Source: Corynebacterium sp. (lineage in GTDB: Bacteria; Actinomycetota; Actinomycetes; Mycobacteriales; Mycobacteriaceae). Taken from it: a stretch of DNA of 64,000 bases. The notes beneath the pieces are model-generated. The model saw only the letters and a program-made list of their open reading frames with translations, was not told the origin of the DNA and did no database searches. Numbering within the stretch: the stretch's first letter is position 1; each line of letters opens with the position of its first letter. Below are positions 35,166 to 43,916 of the stretch, piece by piece. The stretch is from the NCBI RefSeq assembly GCF_022712195.1, contig NZ_JALAGY010000039.1, positions 1-64,000 on the forward strand. The letters run 5' to 3'. Made by a program: the position numbers and the translations under genes.

Positions 35166-36238
35166 CGGTTCCTCCTCTCCTGACGGTCCTGGCGCGCCAG
35201 TTCAGCCTCCGCCGCCTGTTCCGCCTCATAACGTTCATAGGCCTGGATGATCCGTCCGACGAGACGGTGCCGCACCACGTCGGCGGTGTCGAACTCCGTC
35301 ACCGTGACGCCGTCCACCCCGGACAGGATCCGGTGCGCCACACTGAGCCCGCTGGCCTGGTGGTTCGGCAGGTCGACCTGGGTGAGGTCGCCGGTAACGA
35401 CGATCTTCGTCCCGAAACCCAGGCGGGTCAGGAACATCTTCATCTGGGCGGGGGTGGTGTTCTGCGCCTCGTCGAGGATCACGAAGGCACCGTTGAGGGT
35501 ACGGCCGCGCATGTACGCCAACGGGGCCACCTCGATGACACCGGACTCGATGAGCCGGGGGATGGACTCGGAGTCCAGCATGTCCCGCAGCGCATCGTAG
35601 AGCGGACGCAGGTAGGGGTCGATCTTCTCGCCGAGGGTGCCCGGCAGGAAGCCCAGCTTCTCGCCCGCCTCCACCGCCGGGCGGGTGAGGATGATCCGGT
35701 TGACCTCCCGCTTCTGCAGCGCCTGCACCGCCTTGGCGACGGCGAGGTAGGTCTTGCCGGTACCGGCAGGACCGGTCCCCACCACCACGGTGGAGGCGTC
35801 GATGGCGTCGACGTAGCTCCGCTGGCCCACCGTCTTGGGCCGGATCACCCTGCCCCGGTGCTCGACGATGACCTCCCCGGTCACCGCGGCCATACCCGCC
35901 GACGGCACGGCCGCGTCCGCCGGCAGGGACTCCCTCGCCCGGGCGTCGGCGCGCCGGTCCGTCTCGTCGACCAGGTCGATGGTGCGGCGGGTGAGGTCCG
36001 GGGTCACCTCAGAGCCGCGGGCGGCCATCGCCTCGAGCTCGCGCAGCACCCTACGCGCCCGGGCGACCTGGGACGCCTCGCCGCGCAGGGTCACGTGGTT
36101 GCCCCGGCTGAGCAGGTCGGCGTCGATGTGGTCCTCGATGATGCGGAAGTTCTCGTCTGCCAGTCCCGACACCGTCTGAGCGGTGTCCGGGTCGAGCTCG
36201 ACAGAGGTGGAGGCGATGCGCCGTGGTGGTTGCTTCAA
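35162..36238 (-). CDS. phoH: PhoH-like ATPase
   Basis: A 358-residue ATPase with an N-terminal RNA-binding-like region and a PhoH core: Walker [36 protein letters not shown], Walker [14 protein letters not shown] and [10 protein letters not shown]. It is always next to ybeY in this order, and a role in RNA metabolism is proposed. The start is unsure: TTG 36238 has GGAAG upstream and gives normal length, whereas GTG 36274 would add 12 residues. A palindrome at 36271-36286 lies in the leader. Confidence 0.9.
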   Translation of the reverse strand: MKQPPRRIASTSVELDPDTAQTVSGLADENFRIIEDHIDADLLSRGNHVTLRGEASQVARARRVLRELEAMAARGSEVTPDLTRRTIDLVDETDRRADARARESLPADAAVPSAGMAAVTGEVIVEHRGRVIRPKTVGQRSYVDAIDASTVVVGTGPAGTGKTYLAVAKAVQALQKREVNRIILTRPAVEAGEKLGFLPGTLGEKIDPYLRPLYDALRDMLDSESIPRLIESGVIEVAPLAYMRGRTLNGAFVILDEAQNTTPAQMKMFLTRLGFGTKIVVTGDLTQVDLPNHQASGLSVAHRILSGVDGVTVTEFDTADVVRHRLVGRIIQAYERYEAEQAAEAELARQDRQERRNR

Positions 36239-36270
36239 GATACTTCCGGATTCTCCTGCGACGATATGGG

Positions 36271-36286
36271 GCACGTGGCCACGTGC
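36271..36286. promoter_or_regulatory. 16-bp perfect palindrome upstream of phoH
   Basis: GCACGTGGCCACGTGC is exactly self-complementary. On the minus strand a direct repeat TCAGCACGT lies beside it, 12 bp apart. The place between rsmE and phoH suggests a regulator site. Confidence 0.45.
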
Positions 36287-36311
36287 TGACGGACGTGCTG
36301 ATACATGAAGC

Positions 36312-37112
36312 TTAGCGTCCCCACCGCGTGGTGAGCACCCCGAGAGCCCCCAGCGCCACCGCCGCGGCCGTCGCGGTACGCAGCACCTCGGGCCCGAGCA
36401 CCACGGCCCGTCCCGGACGGTGCCCCCCGGTGGAGGACGTGACGGCCCGGATCTCCCGGTCACTGACACCGCCCTCCGGACCGATGACGAGCACGACCTC
36501 GTCGACGTCGAGGTCGACCTGCGCCAGCGGTGTCGCCGCCTCCTCGTGCAGCACCAGGACCTGCACGGTAGGGCTGCCGGACGTGGCCGGGCCGTCCCAC
36601 GGCCGTGGGGCGAGGTGTGCGTGGAGGTCGCCGATGTCCGGCAGCAGCTCGCCGACATGCGCGCCGGAGAGACGCCGGGACTGCTTCATCGCCGACACCG
36701 CGGTGGCCGTCCACCGCGCCCGTGCCTTGTCGGACTTCCCCGACTTCCCACCGGTCCAGCGGGACACGCAGCGGTCCGCCTGCCACGGGATGATCCGGTC
36801 CGCCCCGGCCTGGACGGCCAGGTCGACGGCGAGTTCCGCACGGTCGGACTTCGGGATCGCCTGGACCACCGTGACCCGCGGACGAGGCGGGCGCCCCTCG
36901 ACCCGGTGCCGGCCGACGACGGTACCGTCGCCGTTCCAGTCCCCGGCGACACCGGTCCCTGAGCCGTCGGTCAGCACCACGGGCTCCCCCTGCCGCATCC
37001 GCTTCACCGAGGCGTGGCGCGCCTCCGCGTCGGGGAGGGAGAACACACCGGTGTCCCCGACCCCGGCCAGCTGGTCCACGAGGTCGGGGACGACGAAGAC
37101 AGGGTCGGTCAC
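36312..37112 (-). CDS. rsmE: 16S rRNA m3U1498 methyltransferase
   Basis: A 266-residue SPOUT methyltransferase that uses SAM to methylate U1498 of 16S rRNA. The N-terminal PUA-like part has DAEARHASVKRMRQGEPVVL; the knot region shows LAVDLAVQAGADRIIPWQADRC, LVIGPEGGVSDREI and the C-terminal VLGPEVLRTATAAAVALGAL. It begins 23 nt after dnaJ with a GTG codon. Confidence 0.94.
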   Translation of the reverse strand: MTDPVFVVPDLVDQLAGVGDTGVFSLPDAEARHASVKRMRQGEPVVLTDGSGTGVAGDWNGDGTVVGRHRVEGRPPRPRVTVVQAIPKSDRAELAVDLAVQAGADRIIPWQADRCVSRWTGGKSGKSDKARARWTATAVSAMKQSRRLSGAHVGELLPDIGDLHAHLAPRPWDGPATSGSPTVQVLVLHEEAATPLAQVDLDVDEVVLVIGPEGGVSDREIRAVTSSTGGHRPGRAVVLGPEVLRTATAAAVALGALGVLTTRWGR

Positions 37113-37135
37113 TGTGCCGTCACCGCCGTCACCGT

Positions 37136-38281
37136 CTACCGGCCGAACTTCTGGCGCAACCGGGAGAACAGCCCGCCGGAGCGCTCGTCCTCGCTGGACT
37201 GCAGACCGGCGACCTGCCTGGAGGCGCCACGGAACTGCTCGAGCAGGTCCCGCTGCTTCTTGTCGAGGTCCGTCGGGACGCTGACGTCGACATGGGCGAT
37301 GAGGCTGCCGTGCCCTTCCCGACGCAGGTGCGGCATTCCCTTGCCCTTCACCCGCACCACGGCCTCCGGCTGGGTCCCCGGCTCGACGGTGACGGTGGCC
37401 ACGCTGTCGTCGAGCAGCGGCACCTCGACAGTGGTGCCCAGGGCGGCGTCAACCATGGGCACGTTCACGGTCACGTGCAGGTCGTCGGCGTCGCGCAGGA
37501 AATACGGGTGCTCCTTGACCTGCACCTCCACGTAGAGGTCGCCGGCGGGTCCGCCGCCGGGCCCGACCTCGCCCTCACCGGACATGCGGATCCGCATGCC
37601 GTCACGGATACCGGCGGGGATCTTCACCTCGATGTCGCGGCGTGCCCGCACGCGGCCGTCGCCGGCGCACTCCTGGCACGGGTCCTCGATGATCTCGCCG
37701 ACACCCTGGCACCGCGGGCAGGCCCGGGCCACCTGGACGCGCCCCAGGATGGACTGCTGGATCTCCATGACCTGCCCCTGGCCGTGGCACGTCGGGCAGG
37801 TCACCGGGTCCGCCTTCGACTCCGAACCGGAACCGTCGCACTCCTCACACAGGACGGCGGTGTCCACGGTGACGTCCTTGGTGACACCGGCGAAGCACTC
37901 GTCCAGGGTCAGCTGGAGACGCAGGAGGGCGTCGTTGCCGGGACGCACGCGCGACACCCTCGGGCCGCCGCCTGCGCCACCGGCACCCCCGCCGAAGAAG
38001 GCGTCGAAGATGTCCCCGAAACCACCGCCGCCGAAGCCGCCGGGACCGCCCCCACCGGGGCCCTGCTCCTCAGGGTCCCCGCCGGCGTCCACGATCTGCC
38101 GCTTCTGCGGATCGGTCAGAACCTCCTGGGCCAGGGACACCTCGCGGAACTTCTCCGCGGCCTCCTCGGACGGGTTGACGTCCGGGTGGTACTTGCGGGC
38201 CAGGCGTCGGTAGGCCTTCTTGATCTCGGCGTCCGACGCGTCACTGCTGACGCCGAGAATTCCGTAGTAGTCACGTGCCAA
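37136..38281 (-). CDS. dnaJ: Chaperone DnaJ
   Basis: A 381-residue type I DnaJ that stimulates DnaK. J domain with HPD ([11 protein letters not shown], residues 1-70), a Gly/Phe-rich linker ([23 protein letters not shown]), four CxxCxGxG zinc repeats ([32 protein letters not shown]) and the C-terminal substrate domain. The neighbourhood with hrcA is that of actinobacterial dnaJ2. No CIRCE element precedes it. Confidence 0.95.
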   Translation of the reverse strand: MARDYYGILGVSSDASDAEIKKAYRRLARKYHPDVNPSEEAAEKFREVSLAQEVLTDPQKRQIVDAGGDPEEQGPGGGGPGGFGGGGFGDIFDAFFGGGAGGAGGGPRVSRVRPGNDALLRLQLTLDECFAGVTKDVTVDTAVLCEECDGSGSESKADPVTCPTCHGQGQVMEIQQSILGRVQVARACPRCQGVGEIIEDPCQECAGDGRVRARRDIEVKIPAGIRDGMRIRMSGEGEVGPGGGPAGDLYVEVQVKEHPYFLRDADDLHVTVNVPMVDAALGTTVEVPLLDDSVATVTVEPGTQPEAVVRVKGKGMPHLRREGHGSLIAHVDVSVPTDLDKKQRDLLEQFRGASRQVAGLQSSEDERSGGLFSRLRQKFGR

Positions 38282-38367
38282 GGTGGCTTATTCCTTCTCA
38301 CCGTAATTGAAGTCTGACCGGAGCTCGGGGTGAGCCCCGGAAATCACCCCGACAAGTGTAGTACGTC

Positions 38368-39402
38368 CTACTCTCCGGCGAGAATGCGGGAGACGTAGTG
38401 ACCCACCGCCTGCACCGAACTGATCGTGCCCGGGTAGTCCAGGTACGTCGGGCCCAGCACACCCATGCCCCCCATCACACCCCCCCGGGTGCCGTAGCCG
38501 GTGGAGACCACGGCCGCGGACTGCAGCTCGGCGGTGCCGTTCTCCTCCCCGATCGTCACACTGACCCCACGGTCGCGGGCCGCGGACAGCAGCCGGAGCA
38601 CCACGACCTGCTCCTCCAGTGCCTCCAGCACGCTCTCCAGCTCCCCCGCCCGAACCAGGTTCGGCGTGCCCGCCAGGATCAGCCGGTCGGTGGGACGCTC
38701 CAGCATCGTCTCCACCAGCACCGTGGCGCATGTCAAGGCCGGCGAGCGGAGCTGAGGCGACACCCGGTCATCGTCGCCGGCGGCCATCTCGGCGATGGCC
38801 GCCGAGGCGTCGTCGAGCGTATGGCCGACGAGGGTCTCGTTGATCAGCTGCCGCAGCTTCGGCAGGTCCTCCTCCGCGAGCGGCTCACTGAGGTCCACGT
38901 TGCGCTGCTCCACCTGACCGGCGTCGGTGATCAGCACCAGCAGCAGGCGCGTGTCGGCGAGCTGCACGATCTCGCAGTGCTTCACCCGCCCCCGCCTCAG
39001 GTCGGGGATCTGCACCACGGCCACCTGGCGGGTCAGCTGGGCGAGCAGCTGCACACTGCGTCGCAGCACGTCCTCCATGTCCACCCCGTCCTCGAGGAAG
39101 CCGAGGATCGCGCGGCGCTCCGCACGACTCAACGGCTTGACCTGGGCGATGCCGTCGACGAAGGTGCGGTAGGCCTTCTCGGTGGGGATACGGCCGGAAC
39201 TGGTGTGCTGCTGGATGATGTAGCCCTCGGACTCCAGCACCGCCATGTCGTTCCGGATCGTCGCCGAGGACACCCCCAGGCTGTGGCGCTCCACCAGGGC
39301 CTTCGAACCGACCGGCTCATGGGTGGCGATGAAGTCTGCGACGATGGCGTGCAGCACCTCGGCACGACGTTGCTCCGTACCGCCCATCGCCTTTCCTGCC
39401 AT
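38368..39402 (-). CDS. hrcA: Heat-inducible repressor HrcA
   Basis: A 344-residue repressor with an N-terminal winged helix ([51 protein letters not shown]) and the long dimerisation/GAF-like domain. It binds CIRCE operators ahead of groE genes; no CIRCE copy (TTAGCACTC-N9-GAGTGCTAA) is seen in this window, so its targets are elsewhere. AAGGAG 8 nt before ATG 39402 decides the start. Confidence 0.95.
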   Translation of the reverse strand: MAGKAMGGTEQRRAEVLHAIVADFIATHEPVGSKALVERHSLGVSSATIRNDMAVLESEGYIIQQHTSSGRIPTEKAYRTFVDGIAQVKPLSRAERRAILGFLEDGVDMEDVLRRSVQLLAQLTRQVAVVQIPDLRRGRVKHCEIVQLADTRLLLVLITDAGQVEQRNVDLSEPLAEEDLPKLRQLINETLVGHTLDDASAAIAEMAAGDDDRVSPQLRSPALTCATVLVETMLERPTDRLILAGTPNLVRAGELESVLEALEEQVVVLRLLSAARDRGVSVTIGEENGTAELQSAAVVSTGYGTRGGVMGGMGVLGPTYLDYPGTISSVQAVGHYVSRILAGE

Positions 39403-39464
39403 CAGGTCCACTCCTTTCCCGCTGTTCCCTGTGTGCACATTATGCCACCGGACCCGGCCAACCG

Positions 39465-40709
39465 TCAGGCCTCCTCGGCGAGGAGGATGTCGGTGATGAT
39501 CCCGTCGGCCAGCAGACGGCCACGGTTGGTCAACCTGGTCCGGCCGCCGGTCCGCTCCAGCAGCCCCAGGCCCACATGGCGCTCCACGGCGGGACCCGCC
39601 GCCGCGAGCACCTCGTCCGGGAGTCCCTCGCTCAGCCGGAGCCCCAGCATCACCCGCTCGGTGTGCACGTCACCGGTCGACAACGGCTCGACGGTCGTCA
39701 CCGGGCTGGTCGCCGGGCCCGACCCCGTGACGAGCGCGTCAGCGTAGCGACGGGGCAGCTTCGCGTTGACCAGCCGCGTCACCCCGCTGTGGTCCGGGGC
39801 GCCGGCACGTGTCCCCGCGTCGCCCACCGGGGCCACTCCCCTGCCGGTGACCGGGTCGTCGACCAGCCGGACGCACCCGTGGGCGCCGGGGCCCGCGCCC
39901 CACCACTGCCCCGAGCGCCAGTAGACCATGTTGTGGCGGCACTCGCCGCCCGGGCGGGACCAGTTCGACACCTCGTACCACCGCATGCCCGCCTCACGCA
40001 GCGCCAGGTCGATCATCCCGTAGCGGTCGGCGTAGACGTCCTCGTCCGGCTGCGGCAGCAGTCCCTTGCGCACCTTGCGGGCCATCGCCGTGCCGTCCTC
40101 CACGATCAGGGAGTAGGCGGAGACGTGGTCCACGCCGGTGGACAGGACCCTGTCGAGGGTGAGACGGAGGTCGTCGTCGGTCTCGGTGGGCGTACCGTAG
40201 ATCAGGTCGAGGTTGACGTGCTCGAACCCCGCCGCCAGCGCCTCCCCGGCCGCCTCGGTGGCACGGCCCGGGGTGTGGGTGCGGTCCAGGACCTTCAGGA
40301 CGTGGCCGGCGGCGGACTGCATGCCCAGGGAGATGCGGGTGTACCCCGCCTCGAGGAGGGTCTCGAAGAACTGCGGTGAGGTCGACTCCGGGTTCGACTC
40401 CGTGGTCACCTCGGCACCCGGCGCCAGGCCGAGGGTCCGCTTCACCGCCGACAGTACGCGCACCAGTCCGTCCGCCCCCAGCAGCGACGGCGTCCCTCCC
40501 CCGAGGAATACGGTGGACGGCGGCCCGGTGCGGTCCCAGTCCGCCGCCGCGAGTTCCAGCTCGACCTCCAGCGCCCCGAGGTACGTCGACATCGACGAGG
40601 AGCCCGACTCCCCCGGCGTGTAGGTGTTGAAGTCGCAGTACCCGCACCGGGTGCTGCAGAACGGCACATGGATGTACAGCCCGTACCGGTCGTCAGGAAT
40701 GGAGGTCAT
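39465..40709 (-). CDS. hemW: HemW-type radical SAM protein
   Basis: A 414-residue radical SAM protein. The cluster motif is [11 protein letters not shown] (CxxxCxxC) right after YGLYIHVP, followed by [10 protein letters not shown] and the HemN_C domain at the C-terminus. The extra N-terminal cysteine of true HemN is absent, so it is a haem chaperone rather than coproporphyrinogen dehydrogenase. ATG 40709 is chosen because TAGCAT lies 7 nt upstream; ATG 40718 overlaps that box. Confidence 0.92.
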   Translation of the reverse strand: MTSIPDDRYGLYIHVPFCSTRCGYCDFNTYTPGESGSSSMSTYLGALEVELELAAADWDRTGPPSTVFLGGGTPSLLGADGLVRVLSAVKRTLGLAPGAEVTTESNPESTSPQFFETLLEAGYTRISLGMQSAAGHVLKVLDRTHTPGRATEAAGEALAAGFEHVNLDLIYGTPTETDDDLRLTLDRVLSTGVDHVSAYSLIVEDGTAMARKVRKGLLPQPDEDVYADRYGMIDLALREAGMRWYEVSNWSRPGGECRHNMVYWRSGQWWGAGPGAHGCVRLVDDPVTGRGVAPVGDAGTRAGAPDHSGVTRLVNAKLPRRYADALVTGSGPATSPVTTVEPLSTGDVHTERVMLGLRLSEGLPDEVLAAAGPAVERHVGLGLLERTGGRTRLTNRGRLLADGIITDILLAEEA

Positions 40710-40716
40710 TGGGACC

Positions 40717-40722
40717 ATGCTA
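40717..40722 (-). promoter_or_regulatory. -10 box, predicted leaderless hemW transcript
   Basis: TAGCAT (minus strand) ends 7 nt before ATG 40709. Confidence 0.4.
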
Positions 40723-40765
40723 TCGGTCCCGGTGCGCACCACCGAACCGGTCCGGCGCGCGACGG

Positions 40766-41431
40766 TCAGCCTGCGGCGACGCGGCGCGAACGGATCTTCG
40801 ACAGCACCTGCTCCACCCGGGCCCGTTCCGCCAGGAAGCGGGGCGGGGCCTCGCCCCGCAGCTCGGCGACCAGGGCCGGGTGCTCACCGACGACGGTGGC
40901 CCGCCACTGCGCGACGACCTCCCGGGCGTGCTTCTCCGCCCGGGCCAGCGACTGGGGCAGCAGGACGCTCTGCTCCTCCACCGCCAGGCGGGTCTGCTCC
41001 ACCGTCCACTCGGCGAGGTCCTCGAGCATGTCGGTGAGTTCGGCGTTGCGCCGCCGCAGGTTCACCCTCAGCGTGGCCGTGCTGACCATCGGCGCGGGAG
41101 CAGCCTCCACTGGGGTGACGGCGTGGTCACGCAGGAAGGACAGTGTGCGGCCGGGGTGGTTGTCGACGACAGTGGTCGCGGACAGGGAGCCGGAGCGGAT
41201 GCCAGACACGAAGGCCTGGCGCAGACCGTTGAGCTCGGCCAGGGCGGCGCGGACCTCGGGCCGTCCCTGCGCCACGGCCTCGGAGAGCTCGAGCAGACAG
41301 TCGTCCACGAGCTCCCCGTCCCAGTCCGCCATGGCCTCGGCGAGGTTCTCGATGAGTTCGGCGACCTCGTCGCCGATGTCGTAGACACCCTGGGTGAGCT
41401 CGCGCAGTCGCAGGCGGGCGGCGTCGTGCAC
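40766..41431 (-). CDS. Helical protein of unknown function
   Basis: A 221-residue, largely alpha-helical, soluble protein without signal peptide or membrane segment, rich in Ala, Glu, Leu and Arg (for example IGDEVAELIENLAEAMADWDGELVDDCLLELSEA split over two helices). No motif is recognised. A GTG start has GAGAGGAG 6 nt upstream. It lies between hemW and the acyl-CoA synthetase on the same strand and ends 56 nt before hemW. Confidence 0.7.
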   Translation of the reverse strand: MHDAARLRLRELTQGVYDIGDEVAELIENLAEAMADWDGELVDDCLLELSEAVAQGRPEVRAALAELNGLRQAFVSGIRSGSLSATTVVDNHPGRTLSFLRDHAVTPVEAAPAPMVSTATLRVNLRRRNAELTDMLEDLAEWTVEQTRLAVEEQSVLLPQSLARAEKHAREVVAQWRATVVGEHPALVAELRGEAPPRFLAERARVEQVLSKIRSRRVAAG

Positions 41432-41514
41432 GGATGGCTCCTCTCAGCAGCGTCATGTAACTCGTCGGCGGATCATCGGGGGTCGCGACTGAAGGACAGT
41501 GTAGGACAAGGAGA

Positions 41515-41543
41515 ACCCCGACCCAGGGAGGCTGGGCCGGGGT
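41515..41543 (-). terminator. Probable terminator after the acyl-CoA synthetase gene
   Basis: ACCCCG-a-CCCAG / CTGGG-c-CGGGGT around a 5-nt loop, followed on the minus strand by TTCTCCTT. One A-C mismatch and an impure T-run keep this moderate. Confidence 0.45.
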
Positions 41544-41587
41544 GGTGCCGATATTTGGGAGAACGCTGTGAACCCCCTGTTCAGGGA

Positions 41588-43414
41588 CTACTTCGAGGTG
41601 TAGATCCAGGCGATGTCTTCGGCGAAGTGCTCCGCCACGGCATGGCGCTTCACCTTCATCGACGGGGTGACCTCGCCGTCCTCCTCGGTGAAGTCACGGG
41701 CGCAGATGCGGAACTTCTTGATTCCCTCGGAATGCGAGACGGTGTCGTTCGCCTCATTGATCGCGTCCTGGATCTCGGTGCGCAGCACGGGGTTCTTCGC
41801 CAGTTCCCTGACCGGGGTGTCCGCACTGACCCCGTTGCGCTTACGCCAGCCGACGAGGGCGTCCTCGTCGAGGGTGACCAGCGCGCCGACGAACTTCTCG
41901 TTGTCGCCGACGACCATGGCCTGGGAGATCAGCGGAGCAGACCGCAGGATGTCCTCCAGCGGGCCGGGTGAGACGTTCTTGCCGCCCGCGGTGACGATGA
42001 TCTCCTTCTTCCGGCCCGTGATCTTCAGGTGGCCGGTCGGCAGGAGCTCGCCGAGATCACCGGAGATGACGAAGCCGTCCTCGGTGAACGAGTCCCGGGT
42101 CGCCTCCTCGTTCCTCCAGTAGCCGTCGAAGACGACGGTGCCCTTCATGAGGATCTCGCCGTCGTCGGCGATCCGGATCGTGTTGCCGCCGACCGGCTTG
42201 CCGACGGTGCCGATGATGTTGTCCGGCTCGAAGTTCACCGCGATCGCCGCGGTCGTCTCGGTCATGCCGTACCCCTCGTAGATACGCACGCCGATACCAC
42301 GGAAGAAGTGCATCAGCTCGGGGTTGAGGGCGGAACCACCGGAGATGCAGTACTGGAGTTCACCACCCATCGCCTCCCTGACCTTGCCGTAGACCAGCTT
42401 GTCGAAGACGGCGCGACGGACCTTCTGCCCCAGCGTCGGGCCGGAGGCGGTGTCCAGGGCCCGGGAGTACTCCACGGCGGCCTTCTCCGCCAGGGGGAAG
42501 ATCTTCGCCCCCAGCCCCCCGCCCTCGGCGGCCTTGGTCTTCACGCCGGCGTGGACCTTCTCGAAGACGCGCGGCACGCCCAGGATCAGGTGCGGCTGGG
42601 AGCGCTGGAACTCCGGGACCAGGGTCGACATGTCCGCCCAGTGGGACTGCGTGGCCCCACCGATGGTGGAGGCCAGGGAGACGGCACGGGAGAGCACGTG
42701 CGCCAGAGGCAGGAAGGTCAGCGTCCTGTTGCCCTCCACGGCGATGCCGCCGATAGGGTGGGTCAGGATGGCACGGGCCTCTCCCAGCCAGTTCGAGTGC
42801 AGCAGGCGGCAACCCTTGGGCCGTCCGGTGGTGCCCGAGGTGTACACCAGCGAGGCGAGGTCGGACGACTTCGTCCGGGCGATCCGTGCCTCGACCTCGT
42901 CGTCCGGGACGTCCCGGCCTTCAGCGACGAGGGTGTCCACGGCACCCTCACTGAAGGAGAGCACGCGGGTGAGGTGGGCGGTACCCTCCACCGGCTCGCC
43001 CTCCTTGACGAAGGTGCGCAGGCGGGTCGCGTGGCCGGACTTCTCGGCGATACCGATCTTGGCGCCCGAGTCCTGCACGATCCACTCGCACTGGGACGTG
43101 GACGACGAGGGGTAGATCGGCACGGAGACGGCGCCGGCGGCCATGATGGCGAAGTCCAGCAGAGACCACTCGTAGCGGGTGTCCGACATGAGTGCGACAC
43201 GGTCACCGAACTCCACGCCGTTGGCGATCAGTCCCTTGGCGACGTCGTAGACCTCACGGAGAAACTCGTCCGCACGTACGTCGACCCACTCGAACTTCCG
43301 GGGACGGCTGTACAGGATCGTCTGGGGGCGCTTCAGGGTGTTCTCCCTGAGCACGGTCAGACAGGTCTCGTTCTCGCCGATGGTGTACAGCGCCTCCGAG
43401 GAGTACTCCTGCAT
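41588..43414 (-). CDS. Long-chain acyl-CoA synthetase, FadD15-like
   Basis: A 608-residue AMP-binding enzyme that activates fatty acids with ATP and CoA. The P-loop-like SLVYTSGTTGRPKGC (A3), YEGYGMTETTAA (A5), ISGDLGELLPTGHLKITGRKKEIIVTAGGKNVSP (A7-A8, in two blocks) and the C-terminal region EVTPSMKVKRHAV with the catalytic lysine zone are present. GGAGAG lies directly before ATG. Neighbouring genes are unrelated, so it is probably a single transcription unit with the terminator at 41515. Confidence 0.92.
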   Translation of the reverse strand: MQEYSSEALYTIGENETCLTVLRENTLKRPQTILYSRPRKFEWVDVRADEFLREVYDVAKGLIANGVEFGDRVALMSDTRYEWSLLDFAIMAAGAVSVPIYPSSSTSQCEWIVQDSGAKIGIAEKSGHATRLRTFVKEGEPVEGTAHLTRVLSFSEGAVDTLVAEGRDVPDDEVEARIARTKSSDLASLVYTSGTTGRPKGCRLLHSNWLGEARAILTHPIGGIAVEGNRTLTFLPLAHVLSRAVSLASTIGGATQSHWADMSTLVPEFQRSQPHLILGVPRVFEKVHAGVKTKAAEGGGLGAKIFPLAEKAAVEYSRALDTASGPTLGQKVRRAVFDKLVYGKVREAMGGELQYCISGGSALNPELMHFFRGIGVRIYEGYGMTETTAAIAVNFEPDNIIGTVGKPVGGNTIRIADDGEILMKGTVVFDGYWRNEEATRDSFTEDGFVISGDLGELLPTGHLKITGRKKEIIVTAGGKNVSPGPLEDILRSAPLISQAMVVGDNEKFVGALVTLDEDALVGWRKRNGVSADTPVRELAKNPVLRTEIQDAINEANDTVSHSEGIKKFRICARDFTEEDGEVTPSMKVKRHAVAEHFAEDIAWIYTSK

Positions 43415-43515
43415 GTCTCTCCAATCACTGTGTTCTCAAGAAGGTAGCCCGGATCACATCCGGGAACCAGTGTGTTCCGGAGCATGATCCTAGCCGATTT
43501 CTGTAGCGACACACA

Positions 43516-43545
43516 CAAAAACGGAAATCCCGGTGAACCCCGGGA
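43516..43545 (-). terminator. Terminator after the small membrane-peptide genes
   Basis: TCCCGG / CCGGGA with a 6-nt loop is followed on the minus strand by TTTCCGTTTTTG. It lies 28 nt after the stop of the 28-residue gene. Confidence 0.6.
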
Positions 43546-43572
43546 ACCGGGGAGGCTCCGACGCAGGGGCGC

Positions 43573-43659
43573 TCAGGTGAGGTAGGTCACGAGCCAGACC
43601 ACGACGAGCAGAACGATCAGCAGGATGAGAGCCTGCCTGACCCTGGAATGGTGTTTCAC
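43573..43659 (-). CDS. 28-residue single-span membrane peptide
   Basis: A short gene on the minus strand begins with GTG and encodes a basic head (MKHHSRVRQ) and one hydrophobic helix (ALILLIVLLVVVWLVTYL). GGAGAG lies upstream, the start overlaps the stop of the preceding gene (GTGA) and a hairpin with a T-rich tail follows. Coupling, ribosome site and terminator together argue that it is real. Function unknown; possibly a partner of the 74-residue membrane protein before it. Confidence 0.65.
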   Translation of the reverse strand: MKHHSRVRQALILLIVLLVVVWLVTYLT

Positions 43660-43880
43660 CGTGTCTCTCCTTCGTCATGGGACGTTCCGTCTGTGCCGTC
43701 CGGTTCAGCCGCCGACCCGAAGGCCCGCTCCTCGTCCCCGGTCACCGGCAGCACACCGAACGCCACCCTGATCATGGCCACGGCCACGACAGACGCCACC
43801 AGGACCAGGACGACCAGGGTCAACGGAGTCTGCAGCCAGAGGGGCAGATCGAGGACCCATTGTTCAATGCCGTCAGTCAC
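43656..43880 (-). CDS. Small single-span membrane protein
   Basis: A 74-residue protein with one membrane helix (LTLVVLVLVASVVAVAMIRVAF) and an acidic C-terminal tail (DEERAFGSAAEPDGTDGTSHDEGE). The GTG at 43880 is preferred; GTG 43907 would add 9 residues. It overlaps the 28-residue peptide gene by 4 nt. The M3 peptidase gene ends upstream on the same strand, so it may be the tail of that unit. No family recognised. Confidence 0.65.
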   Translation of the reverse strand: MTDGIEQWVLDLPLWLQTPLTLVVLVLVASVVAVAMIRVAFGVLPVTGDEERAFGSAAEPDGTDGTSHDEGETR

Positions 43881-43916
43881 AACCGCCGAGTTTACCTTCC
43901 ACCCCACCGCCCACGG

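Noticed and set aside
38282..39465. CIRCE operator for HrcA
   Set aside because: No TTAGCACTC-N9-GAGTGCTAA-like sequence is present near hrcA or dnaJ.
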